In this document: positions 17,074-25,573 of the stretch, in pieces
How the letters are laid out: every line of letters starts with the position of its first letter
Numbering within the stretch: position 1 is the stretch's first letter
Assembly (NCBI RefSeq): GCF_004361835.1
Contig: NZ_SNWD01000012.1
Span: 1-64,000, forward strand
DNA: 64,000 nucleotides
DNA from: Stakelama pacifica
GTDB lineage: Bacteria; Pseudomonadota; Alphaproteobacteria; Sphingomonadales; Sphingomonadaceae
Direction of reading: 5' to 3'
Translations under genes and position numbers: made by a program
The notes under the pieces: model-generated
Database searches by the model: none
What the model saw: the letters and a program-made list of their open reading frames with translations, nothing else
What the model was told of the DNA's origin: nothing

Positions 17074-18248
17074 GCGACTGTCTCCAACGCTGCCGCGCGA
17101 TAGCGGGCGACACCGTTTTCCCAGCGCGCCGGATCGGTGGGGGTGTTGAGCCGGGCGAGAATATCCTCGCCGGTCAGGTCCGGATCATTCGGGTCGAGTA
17201 CATTGTTGGCGGCGTGAAAGGCGAACCAGCGGCGCGCGGCTTCCGCGTCCGGCCCGTTCGCTTCGCCTGCGGCGATTGAAGTCAGAAATGCGTCGATATC
17301 GCCATATGCGTTCAGCCAGTCGGCAGTACGAAAATGCGTCCGGCGCAGCATCGGCGTGCCGTGGAATGCAGCAAGCGCGAATGCTTTGGAATCGCCGATG
17401 ATCATACCATCGGCATCGCGGGCGAGCGTAGCGGTAGTGCTTGCGCCGTCGGGATCGATACCGGGCAGCAGGCGCATCCTCTCAGGATGCGCGGCGATGG
17501 CGGCAATGACCGCGCCGTTATCGACATGCTGTTCGTTCAGCGGATGGTTGGTAAAGGCCAGGAAGAAGCGATCGTCGATCTGCTCCGCCAGTTCCTCGAC
17601 CAGCGCCGCATTGGGGCGCGCGCCGATCCGGTGCATCGCGAAGAAATTCTCTTCATGCTCATATTCAAGCGGGATTGCGAGGATCGGACGATCGTTGGGA
17701 AGTTCCGCCCATTCGCGAACCGCTTTACGCATCTGGCGGCTTGCCCCGCGCTCGGCGGAAAGCGGCTCCCATTCGGGCGCGAACAGCGCATCGAGCCGCG
17801 CGGCTTCCGCTTCGGAGAGGTCGGGCAACAGGCCGTGATCGAAGGGCGCTTCCTGAAAGATCACCCATTCGGGCGGGATGGAAAGCGGCGCCGCCCCGCC
17901 CTCCATGATATGACGGACAGTTCCGGGAAAGGCGTTCACCGTTTCGCAATCGGCCGAGCGGCAGAGCACATAATCGGGCGCCAGCGCCCGAACGAATGCG
18001 ATGATCCCCGCCCGGTCCGCAGGCGCGTAGCGCATCGTCGGATGATCCGGGCCGTCGACAATATGCCATTGCACTTGGGCAAGGTGCGCACAACGCGCGA
18101 GCTGATCGGGACCGATACCCGTTCCGCTCCACGGCACCGGGGCAAGGATATGCACTTCATGCCTCTCGGCGAGCCGTTCGACCATCGGCGCAACGATGGC
18201 GTCGAACCACCATGGCGTGATGACCGGCAGGTAGAAGAGTATGCGCAC
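17070..18248 (-). CDS. Putative capsular-type glycosyltransferase of the Kdo cassette
   Basis: 392 residues, soluble, two-lobed look. It opens MRILFYLPVITPWWFDAIV, and a later segment with EYEHEENFFAM and FTNHPLNEQH recalls the C-terminal lobe of KpsS/capsule-biosynthesis glycosyltransferases. DGMIIGDSKAFALAAFHGTP looks like the sugar-nucleotide-side helix region. First gene of the operon with kdsD, the cytidylyltransferase fusion and kdsA, so transfer of Kdo or a related ulosonic acid is the natural guess. The family assignment is weak. The 274-bp gap upstream must hold divergent promoters with the radical SAM gene. Confidence 0.55.
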   Translation of the reverse strand: MRILFYLPVITPWWFDAIVAPMVERLAERHEVHILAPVPWSGTGIGPDQLARCAHLAQVQWHIVDGPDHPTMRYAPADRAGIIAFVRALAPDYVLCRSADCETVNAFPGTVRHIMEGGAAPLSIPPEWVIFQEAPFDHGLLPDLSEAEAARLDALFAPEWEPLSAERGASRQMRKAVREWAELPNDRPILAIPLEYEHEENFFAMHRIGARPNAALVEELAEQIDDRFFLAFTNHPLNEQHVDNGAVIAAIAAHPERMRLLPGIDPDGASTTATLARDADGMIIGDSKAFALAAFHGTPMLRRTHFRTADWLNAYGDIDAFLTSIAAGEANGPDAEAARRWFAFHAANNVLDPNDPDLTGEDILARLNTPTDPARWENGVARYRAAALETVA

Positions 18249-18522
18249 CGATTGCCCCAGCTCGCGTGGTTACAAGGCACGATGCCGCCCGGAATCAGCG
18301 ACATCGTCAGGGGCATTATAGAAAGCGGGAGCCTCGTTTGACGGAGGGGTGGGAAAATTTTGCCTAGTAAGCGGGCCGGGACAGGCAAAAGGTATTCCGA
18401 TTAACCATTTCGCGACCGGGCCATCGCGGATGCATCTATAAGCGCTGAAGGTTCAGCGGGGGCGCCGGGCCCGGTCAGGACGGCATGGGGCGTTCTCACC
18501 CTGATCCCCTGAAGGTCAGTTC

Positions 18523-20613
18523 ATGCTCGAAACCGGGATTATATCCGGGAGTAATCTCTCTCCTTTCGAAACGGCGTTCGAACAGGCGCGGTTATTGCTG
18601 GAAACCGAAGGCGTTGCCGGGATCGGCGCGGCACTTGCGCTGGTCGAGACGGCACCGATCGAAACGCCGGGGCTCACCAAAATCCTTGCCCGTAGCGTCA
18701 GCCTGCTGCTCGACGCGTTCCGATCAGATCCGCTTGCGCCCGAAGCCTATCGCGCGATGGCCGCGACCCCGGCATCGCTGGCATCGCAGATGTTCGATCT
18801 GACACTGGAGGGCGTGTTCGGCAACGGCGAGCGCGATGTGCGGGCGATCAACCAGATCGGTCTGCTGACACTGGTCGGGCTGCTCTCTTCGGCGGGAGCG
18901 CATGAACAGGCCGCGCTGTTGCTGGCACAGGCGCGCGAACATCGTAGCGGCAATCCCGCGCTGACCAAAGCGGGTTGGGTCGCACGGTGTCGCTGGGCCG
19001 GATGTTCAGCCGCCTTTGCCGATCATCTGGAACCCGCTGCTGTGGATTTCGCAGACGCGGGTGCGGCACAGGCGCGCGTCGATACAGCGCCGCTAGACCT
19101 TGTCGCCCATCGCGGGCGTATCCGCTTCGCACTTGAAGCCGACGATCTTGAGGCGGCGGACGGCTTTGCGGGTGCTGCGCTCTCGCTGCCCGTGGGCGAC
19201 AGCGACAAGATGGTGCTGGTGCCCGATCTCGCGCTTCTGGTGGCAGTGCATGCCGCTTCGGGCGATCTGGCGGGCATCGAGGCGGATCGGCTGCGCTGGG
19301 CATTCGGGGTATCGCCCGGGATCGCGACGGCGGCCGCGCAGGCGATCGAATGGCGCATGGGCGAATCCGGCCTGCCGTTCCTCGACACGGCCGAGGCCGA
19401 ACGTGCAGCGACGCTGCTGCGCAGCTTCGTCGCGCCTGCAAAAGTGCCGGTTATCACCGGCTATCCGATGCGCGATGGAAAGCCGCATGTCGATATCGTC
19501 TGGCTGGAAATCACCAATCACTGCAATCAGAAATGTACCTTCTGCCCCGACATGTTCCGCGAAGATGCGCGCACCTGGCTGCCGCTGGAGAAGGTCAAAA
19601 ATCTGATCGATCAGCTCGCCGATACGATCAGTGTCGGATCGATGCAGCTCAACGCCTATGGCGAGCCGTTGCTGCATCCCAATATCGCCGAAATCCTCGC
19701 ATATATCCGCGAGCGCAAGCTGCCCTTCCCCACCTTTTTCACGTCGCACGGGATGACGCTGGTCGACAAAAAGCTGCAACAGCTTTCGGGCAACTATCCG
19801 GCGGGGATCGCCATTTCGCTGCACAATGACAGCCAGCAATCCTATGAGGCAACGCGCAGCCACAAGATCGGCGATTATGAAACGCTGGTCGCTCGCGTGT
19901 CCGCGCTGATGCGGCAAATGGCCTTTGAACGCGCCCCGTCGCATTTGCGGCTGTACCAGATGGTGTCGAACGGGGCGGAGGACCAGCGGGTCGATGAACT
20001 GACGCGCAGCGCGTTTCCCGATACGGCCGGTCGTATGGCGAAGCATGTCCGCAAATGGGAAGCGATCGCGGCAGAAATCGCGGCATCCGCACCGCGCGAA
20101 GCGCGGGCCCGCGCCGTGACGAACAGCGACGATGCGATCCATCGCGCCTTTACCGAGGCGAGCCATGGCGACCGCAACCACCTGCCGATCCTGATCTGGG
20201 TCGATGCTGACGGCATGGAGCAGCACGCTTTCATGTCAGCGCGCCCGGTCGGCACCTATGCCAATCTACTCCTCGAATATGATCCGCGCTGGGCCGTCGA
20301 GCGCAGGCTCGTGACCGACAATAGCTGCGGATTTACGGCAACGCCGTCGCTGGCGATCTTCGCGACCGGTCGGCTCGGCATATGCTGTCTCGACCTCAAC
20401 AGCACCGCGACCTTCGGCGCGCTCGATGACTTCGACACGCTGCACGATGCGCTGACCAGCCCCGAAGCGCTGCGATTGTTCGCGCAGCTGGCGAACGGCG
20501 TTGCGGCAAGTCGCGGCTGTCAGATCTGCCTTGGTGGCACCGAGCGGCATTGTGAAAGCAAGCGCCTTCCCCGCCCCACCCGCCCCGCAGGTCATTTCCG
20601 CGAAGGGGTGTAG
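18523..20613 (+). CDS. Large radical SAM protein with SPASM-like C-terminus
   Basis: 696 residues. The first ~320 are helical with no enzyme motif, possibly TPR-like. The radical SAM core starts with VDIVWLEITNHCNQKCTFC; the CxxxCxxC cluster motif is at ~333-340, followed by NAYGEPLLHP and an ISLHNDS strand. The C-terminal ~100 residues hold a Cys-rich SPASM-like region (NSCGF, GICCLDLN, RGCQICLGG, HC), likely binding extra iron-sulfur clusters. Such proteins modify peptides or sugars. It is divergent from the Kdo operon and downstream lies the second origin. Substrate unknown. A GAAGGT ribosome site supports the ATG. Confidence 0.85.
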   Translation: MLETGIISGSNLSPFETAFEQARLLLETEGVAGIGAALALVETAPIETPGLTKILARSVSLLLDAFRSDPLAPEAYRAMAATPASLASQMFDLTLEGVFGNGERDVRAINQIGLLTLVGLLSSAGAHEQAALLLAQAREHRSGNPALTKAGWVARCRWAGCSAAFADHLEPAAVDFADAGAAQARVDTAPLDLVAHRGRIRFALEADDLEAADGFAGAALSLPVGDSDKMVLVPDLALLVAVHAASGDLAGIEADRLRWAFGVSPGIATAAAQAIEWRMGESGLPFLDTAEAERAATLLRSFVAPAKVPVITGYPMRDGKPHVDIVWLEITNHCNQKCTFCPDMFREDARTWLPLEKVKNLIDQLADTISVGSMQLNAYGEPLLHPNIAEILAYIRERKLPFPTFFTSHGMTLVDKKLQQLSGNYPAGIAISLHNDSQQSYEATRSHKIGDYETLVARVSALMRQMAFERAPSHLRLYQMVSNGAEDQRVDELTRSAFPDTAGRMAKHVRKWEAIAAEIAASAPREARARAVTNSDDAIHRAFTEASHGDRNHLPILIWVDADGMEQHAFMSARPVGTYANLLLEYDPRWAVERRLVTDNSCGFTATPSLAIFATGRLGICCLDLNSTATFGALDDFDTLHDALTSPEALRLFAQLANGVAASRGCQICLGGTERHCESKRLPRPTRPAGHFREGV

Positions 20614-20769
20614 GGAGATGAAGCACAGGCCGTAGTCGCTGGTGCAATTGCCATCACCATCGATCGTGCATGGCTTTGCTGCGCGCACACACCAGCGCTG
20701 CCTTCACGCAGAATGGCTGAACCTATCGTGTGAGCGGTCAGGGCCGGTTCGGCTTGCCACAGGGCTGAC

Positions 20770-20995
20770 GGGTTAAGGATTCTGTTAAAAAGAGAAAGGT
20801 TAAATAAGTTAAGGCCCGAAACAGGGCCAAAAAACTTCGTACATTCAGGATGTTAAGAAGACCCCCGGTGGGTGATACCCCGTGATTCGGTGGGTGATAC
20901 CCCGATAGTGCGGTGGGTGATACCCCGACGCGATAGTGGGTGATACCCCGATAGTTTCGGATCGAAATTGGGGGTCGCGAGGCGCGTTATCCACA
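20770..20995. other. Probable second oriV: A+T-rich stretch, iterons and DnaA box
   Basis: An A+T-rich tract with repeated GGTTAA words (20770-20812) is followed by a hairpin (GGCCC..GGGCC at ~20811-20826), four iterons (20867-20950) and an exact DnaA box TTATCCACA at 20987-20995. The layout resembles the first origin but the iteron sequence is unrelated. The 154 bp from 20614 hold no gene. Confidence 0.75.
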
Positions 20996-21102
20996 GGCGC
21001 AGGGCGGACAGGATCGCTCTCCCCCTGCCCTCACATCCGGAAATATTCCGGAGTGCGGTGGATGAAACCCCGATAGTCGCGCGACGGGTGGGTGATACCC
21101 CG
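20867..21102 (+). repeat. Iterons of the second replicon (GGTGGGTGATACCCCG)
   Basis: Four 16-bp direct repeats at 20867, 20889, 20912 and 20935 (22-23 bp spacing; the fourth begins AG). A degenerate copy at 21057 (GGTGGATGAAACCCCG) and a perfect one at 21087 follow. The array lies 3' of repA, whose stop is at 21107, unlike the first replicon, where iterons are 5' of the gene. Confidence 0.9.
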
Positions 21103-21106
21103 ATAG

Positions 21107-22060
21107 TCAGCTGCCCGAGGACAGCCTTTCCATCAGCGCATCGACCTTTCGCGCGTGCCGCTGATCGGCTGCCACGCGCGCCTGTCGCTCTTCTTCCGCT
21201 TGGCGCTTTTCCGCCAGCGCGATCATCTCGGCCTCGCCGCGGCGACGAAACTGCACCGCAAGCGCGCCCTCGCTCGTCTCCGCCATCTCCATCGCATATT
21301 CGGGCAGCTGGTCGGCCTCCACCGCACGGCGGAGCATGCGGTTGAACTCCTTGGGCTTGGCATCGCTCCCGGTTTTGTCGCGCAGCACTTCGACCCGGCA
21401 CAGCCATCCGCCGCGTTGCGATCCGGCATGTTTGCGTGCAATCCGATAGAGCGCTCGCTCGAGCCCCCCGGTCAGCAGGAAGTAATCGGGATGCATCGTC
21501 AGCAGCGACTTTTCGTTGACGATCCCGTCATACACCCAGTCGGACAGCGTCAGCGTCATGCCGCGCGGCTGATCGGTGTCGGCATCGGTGTCGAACGTCC
21601 AGCTGTCGAGCCAGTTGAAACCCGCTTTCTGCCGCCGCTTGGTCGCGCGGATCGAGGTGGTGATCGACGTGGTCTGCAGCCGCAGCAGCGCCGATTGCAG
21701 CTCCTGATAGTCCCTGCCCCCGGTATTGCGCTTGATCGCACGCAGCAGGTCATAGGGCGTGGTGGTGAGCGTGCGCGGAAGATCGTTTACGCCCTGCTTC
21801 TTCATCCGCGACAGCGCCGAGGCGGCCCAGATGAGGATGTCGGCATCCCAGATCGTCGCCATGCCATAATCGGGAATCGCCTGCACCCGCACCCAAGCCT
21901 CCCCATCAGGGCTCTGATATTCGATCGGTTTGAGGCGCTTGCGTTTCTGGAGCGAGAAAAAGGGCCGTTCCATAACCTCGCGCATATCCTTGAGCGGCAG
22001 GTCGCCGATCGCCGGAATGAACAGATCGAATTCGGGATTGGGGTCGCGCCGCTTGCTCAT
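21107..22060 (-). CDS. repA: Plasmid replication initiator RepA (RPA family), second replicon
   Basis: 317 residues of the RPA (PF10134) family: PEFDLFIPAIGDLPLKDM, RPFFSLQKRK, ATIWDADILIWAASAL, TPYDLLRAIKRNTGGRDYQEL and LTLSDWVYDGIVNEKSLLTM. The C-terminus is a charged helix. It is the last gene of a parA-RHH-repA operon and its ATG overlaps the upstream stop (ATGA). Combining partition and replication in one operon lets one regulator set both. It differs clearly in sequence and iterons from the first initiator, so the two replicons could be compatible. Confidence 0.93.
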   Translation of the reverse strand: MSKRRDPNPEFDLFIPAIGDLPLKDMREVMERPFFSLQKRKRLKPIEYQSPDGEAWVRVQAIPDYGMATIWDADILIWAASALSRMKKQGVNDLPRTLTTTPYDLLRAIKRNTGGRDYQELQSALLRLQTTSITTSIRATKRRQKAGFNWLDSWTFDTDADTDQPRGMTLTLSDWVYDGIVNEKSLLTMHPDYFLLTGGLERALYRIARKHAGSQRGGWLCRVEVLRDKTGSDAKPKEFNRMLRRAVEADQLPEYAMEMAETSEGALAVQFRRRGEAEMIALAEKRQAEEERQARVAADQRHARKVDALMERLSSGS

Positions 22061-22380
22061 GGCGCGAACTTTGTATGGCCGCGTTCGACCAGATAGCGGC
22101 GCAGCATCCGTTCGGTCACGACGGTGAGCGGCTCCCCGCCCTCCTCCACGCTCAGCTGGCGAAGCGTGCGGTGCATATCTTCGGGGATATGGATCAGCAC
22201 CGGCTTCTTGCCGGGATGGCTGCTCTTGCCGGGCCGGGCGGCGGCAGCGGCGCCGGCGGAGCGTTTGCGGGGCGGGGAGGGGGCGGGCTCGGGAGCGGAT
22301 CGCGGCGCCTCGGGCACCATCTCTGCCTCAGGCTCATCGTCGAAAACGCCCGCCAGCGCGGACAGTTTCTTCGCCATCAT
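22057..22380 (-). CDS. Ribbon-helix-helix centromere-binding partition protein
   Basis: 107 residues. A flexible, Pro/Ala-rich and basic N-terminus (~1-60) precedes a ribbon-helix-helix domain (KKPVLIHIPEDMHRTLRQLS, then LTVVTERMLRRYL). It sits between parA and repA with ATGA overlaps on both sides. This is the layout of type Ib partition systems, where the small RHH partner (ParG or omega type) binds short repeats and stimulates the ParA ATPase through its N-terminal tail. Arrays of 8-bp-period repeats just upstream of this gene and of parA are its likely targets. Confidence 0.82.
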   Translation of the reverse strand: MMAKKLSALAGVFDDEPEAEMVPEAPRSAPEPAPSPPRKRSAGAAAAARPGKSSHPGKKPVLIHIPEDMHRTLRQLSVEEGGEPLTVVTERMLRRYLVERGHTKFAP

Positions 22381-23030
22381 GCCACCTCGCTTAGTCGCTT
22401 ATTCGTATAATCGCTTAGTCGCTTAGCCTCTTCGAACGCAGCGCGCAATTCCGCGGCTGCCTTGCTGTCAGGCTCGGTTTCGACTGCGGTTTTGCCCAGC
22501 GGCACCGCTTTGTAGAAATCCTTGCGGTAGTGGAGGCGGCTTTCGAAGACCTGCACTCCCTTGGCGACAAAGCCCTCGACCGCTTCCTTGCCCTCGCTGC
22601 CCTGATGCGGAACCTGGGTGAGGAGCACAGCGAAGGGGGTGCCTGCCTGCTGCACCTGTTTGACCGTCTGCAGCACCGAATGCACATCAAGCCCGCGCGG
22701 CGCGACGGGAATGATGACGAAATCGGCCTGCTCGGCGGCGAGCATGGCGATGTCCTTCGAATTTGCCGGCGTGTCGATGATGATGAGGTCGAGCTTGCCG
22801 CTCTTGCGCCCGCGCGACACATGCAGGGGAAGGCCGGCAACGCTGCTGTCCTTCACCATGACGTCTTCGTCCTCGCGCCGCTCGGCCCAATAAAGCGCCG
22901 AGCCCTGACGATCATCGGCATCGAGGATGACCACGGCGGCACCTTCCTGTGCGGCCTCGACCGCAAAACCGGTGGAAAGGGTGGTTTTCGACTGGCCCCC
23001 CTTTTGCGCAATGACTGCCCAGACCTGCAT
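22377..23030 (-). CDS. parA: ParA-family partition ATPase (type Ib)
   Basis: 217 residues, the short form without an N-terminal DNA-binding domain. The deviant Walker A is QKGGQSKTTL (~9-18), Walker A' is VILDADDRQGS and Walker B is LIIIDTPA. It moves plasmid copies apart along the nucleoid together with the RHH partner. An AGGGGAA ribosome site precedes the ATG. The last codons (RLSDYTNKRLSE) are encoded by the same 8-bp-period DNA repeats that lie upstream of the gene, so the operator of the next gene has shaped the ParA C-terminus. Confidence 0.95.
   Translation of the reverse strand: MQVWAVIAQKGGQSKTTLSTGFAVEAAQEGAAVVILDADDRQGSALYWAERREDEDVMVKDSSVAGLPLHVSRGRKSGKLDLIIIDTPANSKDIAMLAAEQADFVIIPVAPRGLDVHSVLQTVKQVQQAGTPFAVLLTQVPHQGSEGKEAVEGFVAKGVQVFESRLHYRKDFYKAVPLGKTAVETEPDSKAAAELRAAFEEAKRLSDYTNKRLSEVA
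22389..22426. repeat. 8-bp-period GCTTAG repeats in the 3' end of parA
   Basis: GCTTAG or GCTTAT occurs at 22389, 22397, 22413 and 22421; the position expected at 22405 is degenerate. All share one 8-bp phase. They lie just before the RHH gene start at 22380, a likely operator for RHH-repA expression. Confidence 0.75.
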
Positions 23031-23052
23031 TTCGATTCCCCTGTTAAACGAG

Positions 23053-23137
23053 TAAGCGACTAAGCGGTTATAGCACTAAGCGACTATGGTGATAAGCGGA
23101 TAAGATAGCTTAGTAGCTTAGTAGCTTAGTTGCTTAG
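23053..23137. repeat. Centromere-like 8-bp-period repeats upstream of parA
   Basis: TAAGCG occurs at 23053, 23061, 23077 and 23093 (multiples of 8 bp). The complementary form GCTTAG follows at 23108, 23116, 23124 and 23132, exactly 8 bp apart. The change of orientation at ~23100 makes an inverted arrangement. Position and period fit a parS/operator for the RHH protein. Confidence 0.8.
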
Positions 23138-23512
23138 TGGGCGCCGTCATTTGATCCTATTACAGGCTGTAATGGGGGGTGCTGCTGGAGCAGTGCACCC
23201 TCGCGCTCAGGCCAGACTTCTCGGAAAGGGGCGCGAAAGAAGCTTGAGAAACCGGTCAACGCCTCCAAAATCTGCTTCCAAGAAGCAAAGGCGCTGCTCA
23301 AGCTGAACGAAATTTTCGTTGCGGTCCTGAAGTTGTCGTCACGGATTTCCGCAACGCGCTACGGTCCGAATCTTCATGATTGATGTGGATCCAGCTTCTA
23401 TCAGACCGATATGAGCATACTGACAATTGCGCCTGCTGCGGGCGGTACCGGGTTCGTGGTATCGGAAATGATGGGTCGTTCTAAAATTTATTATGGAAAA
23501 TCTGATAATTCA
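23138..23512. other. Non-coding stretch between centromere repeats and tandem repeat
   Basis: No start-to-stop gene is recognisable. On the minus strand ~23224-23340 an open stretch reads LQDRNENFVQLEQRL..., which could be the tail of a deleted plasmid gene, but no start codon or homologue is recognised. Confidence 0.4.
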
Positions 23513-23607
23513 TGCGATTATCTGCGATTATCTGCGATTATCTGCGATTATCTGCGATTATCTGCGATTATCTGCGATTATCTGCGATTATCTGCGATTA
23601 TCTGCGA
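23513..23607 (+). repeat. Ten-bp tandem repeat (TCTGCGATTA), nine copies plus a partial
   Basis: TGCGATTA at 23513 is followed by eight perfect TCTGCGATTA units (23521-23600) and a decaying TCTGCGA. The period is close to one turn of the DNA helix. The apparent open frame over it (RLSAII/CDYL repeats) is a by-product. It lies ~380 bp from the centromere-like array. The 200 bp that follow hold no gene. Confidence 0.95.
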
Positions 23608-23807
23608 AAACGTGCGTTTAAATTCAAAATGAAGGGCGCTCGGAGATGCGTCGCATATTTTCGCATGCAGTCAGATAGCAAGATGTGTGTTGTGGTCCCA
23701 CAACCCTGCCTTACTCACCTTCGGCTCGACGGGATTTTACTCTGCGAGGCGGACTGCCACTGCCGCGCAAGGAGGGGCAGCGGGCTTACGATACCGCGCT
23801 GAAAAGC

Positions 23808-24689
23808 CTATATCCGCTCTTCAACGCTTCTCAGGATAGCGCGCCCATAGGCGGTCTTGGCGAACATCTCGCCACGCTGCCGAGCCTGCTCAACGCTGAT
23901 GAAGCCCATTTCCAGCGCGATCTCCTCCAGACAGGCGATCTGAATTCCCTGTCGGTGCTGCAGCGTGCGAACAAACTCGCTGGCTTCCAGCAGGCTGTCA
24001 TGGGTTCCGGTGTCGAGCCAGGCGTAACCGCGGCCCATCTGTTCGACATACAGATCGCCTGCCTCCATATAGAGCCGGTTGAGATCGGTGATCTCCAGCT
24101 CGCCGCGCGGGGAGGGATTCAACCCGCGCGCATATTCGACCACGCGACCGTCGTAGAAATAGAGGCCCGTCACCGCGTGATTGGATTTGGGCTTTTCCGG
24201 CTTTTCTTCCAGGCTGAGCGCCCGGTTGCCTTCGCCCAGTTCCACCACGCCATAGCGTTCGGGGTCTTCCACGCGCGTACTGAATACGGTCGCGCCGGCC
24301 TTTCGCGCTACGGCGCTGGCGAGCAGATCGGTCAGATGCGCGCCGAAAAAGATGTTGTCGCCCAGCACCAATGCGGCACCTTCGCCTTCGCTCAGGAACC
24401 CGCAATCGGCCGCGATAGTAAAAGCCTGCGCAAGCCCTTCCGGGCGCGGCTGTTCGGCGTAGGTCATGGTCAGACCGAATGCCGATCCGTCGCCGAACAG
24501 GCGGCGATAATTGTCGATATATTCGGGGCTGGAGATGATGAGGATATCCCGGATACCGGCCAGCATCAGCACCGATAGCGGGTAATAGATCATCGGCTTG
24601 TCATAGACGGGCAGCAGCTGCTTGTTCACCGCAAGCGTCGCGGGGTGAAGCCGGGTGCCCGATCCGCCCGCCAGAATGATGCCCTTCAT
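23808..24689 (-). CDS. rfbA: Glucose-1-phosphate thymidylyltransferase
   Basis: First step of dTDP-L-rhamnose synthesis: glucose-1-phosphate plus dTTP to dTDP-glucose. Signature motifs: [65 protein letters not shown] and [18 protein letters not shown]. Full length (293 residues). Last gene of a compact minus-strand operon rfbC-rfbB-rfbD-rfbA; its ATG overlaps the rfbD stop (ATGA). Confidence 0.97.
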   Translation of the reverse strand: MKGIILAGGSGTRLHPATLAVNKQLLPVYDKPMIYYPLSVLMLAGIRDILIISSPEYIDNYRRLFGDGSAFGLTMTYAEQPRPEGLAQAFTIAADCGFLSEGEGAALVLGDNIFFGAHLTDLLASAVARKAGATVFSTRVEDPERYGVVELGEGNRALSLEEKPEKPKSNHAVTGLYFYDGRVVEYARGLNPSPRGELEITDLNRLYMEAGDLYVEQMGRGYAWLDTGTHDSLLEASEFVRTLQHRQGIQIACLEEIALEMGFISVEQARQRGEMFAKTAYGRAILRSVEERI

Positions 24690-25573
24690 GCGTCCTCTTT
24701 CATCAATTCGTCGAGTATGTCGCTAAGCGCTTCACGCCAGTCGCGCGGCTCGATGCCATAAGCAGCACGGATCGCATCATGGCTGAGCAGCGAGTTGGCC
24801 GGACGCCGCGCAGGCGTCGGATACTCGCTGGTCGGGATCGGTTCAACGCGTGCCGAGGGACCGCCGCGCTGTTCCGACTGGCGGAAGATTTCGGCGGCGA
24901 ATTCGGCCCAGCTCGTCGCGCCCGCATTGCTGAAATGAAAGGTGCCGGTCGGCGCCGTATCATCCCTGATTAGCCGCAGCACGATCGTCTTCAGCGTTTC
25001 GGCAAGATCGGCGGCGCTCGTCGGGCTCCCGTGCTGATCGGCAACCACGTTCAGCGTGTCGCGATCGGCACCGACGCGAAGCATCGTCTTCACGAAATTA
25101 TTGCCATGCGCGCTCACCACCCATGCGGTGCGCACGATGACATGGCGCGCGCCAGACGTGCGTACGGCAAGCTCGCCGCCCAGCTTCGAAGCACCATAGA
25201 CGCCGAGCGGCGCGACCGGGTCGTTCACCTCCCATGCGCCTGTCTTGCTGCCGTCGAACACATAATCGGTCGAGACCTGAACGAGCGGGATGCCCGCCTC
25301 GGCACAAGCCTTGCCGAAAGCAGCCGGGGCGAGCGCATTGACCGCCCATGCGGTGACCAGATCGCTCTCCGCCTTGTCGACCGCCGTGTAGGCAGCGCCG
25401 TTAATGACGGCGGCAAAGGGGCGCGACGCCACCATTGCGGCGATCGCGTCGGTATCGGTCAGGTCGAGCTCTGCCAGATCGACCGCGACGATCTCGATAT
25501 CGTCGGGCCATTGGCGGCGCTGCAGCTCGGTGCCGAGCTGTCCGTTCGCGCCGGTGACGAGGATCGCAGGCAT
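24686..25573 (-). CDS. rfbD: dTDP-4-dehydrorhamnose reductase
   Basis: Last enzyme of dTDP-L-rhamnose synthesis, reducing the 4-keto group with NAD(P)H. Rossmann motif [15 protein letters not shown] at the N-terminus, STDYVFDG, and the short-chain dehydrogenase YGASKLGGE pair (Tyr and Lys four apart). Full length (295 residues). Coupled to rfbB by TGATG overlap and to rfbA by ATGA. Confidence 0.96.
   Translation of the reverse strand: MPAILVTGANGQLGTELQRRQWPDDIEIVAVDLAELDLTDTDAIAAMVASRPFAAVINGAAYTAVDKAESDLVTAWAVNALAPAAFGKACAEAGIPLVQVSTDYVFDGSKTGAWEVNDPVAPLGVYGASKLGGELAVRTSGARHVIVRTAWVVSAHGNNFVKTMLRVGADRDTLNVVADQHGSPTSAADLAETLKTIVLRLIRDDTAPTGTFHFSNAGATSWAEFAAEIFRQSEQRGGPSARVEPIPTSEYPTPARRPANSLLSHDAIRAAYGIEPRDWREALSDILDELMKEDA

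Noticed and set aside
19093..20226. 377-residue open frame on the minus strand
   Set aside because: Antisense to the radical SAM gene and rich in Arg/His, with no family motif.
20811..20832. GGCCC-GAAACA-GGGCC hairpin followed by A-residues as an intrinsic terminator
   Set aside because: The A-tract is on the wrong side for a terminator on either strand, since T-residues would have to follow the stem. It is kept only as part of the origin.
23513..23607. Possible CRISPR array
   Set aside because: Units are 10 bp, directly adjacent and without spacers; no cas genes are present.
23411..23802. Open frames encoding RLSAII/CDYL repeats
   Set aside because: They exist only because the 10-bp tandem repeat lacks stops in these frames. 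No plausible protein.
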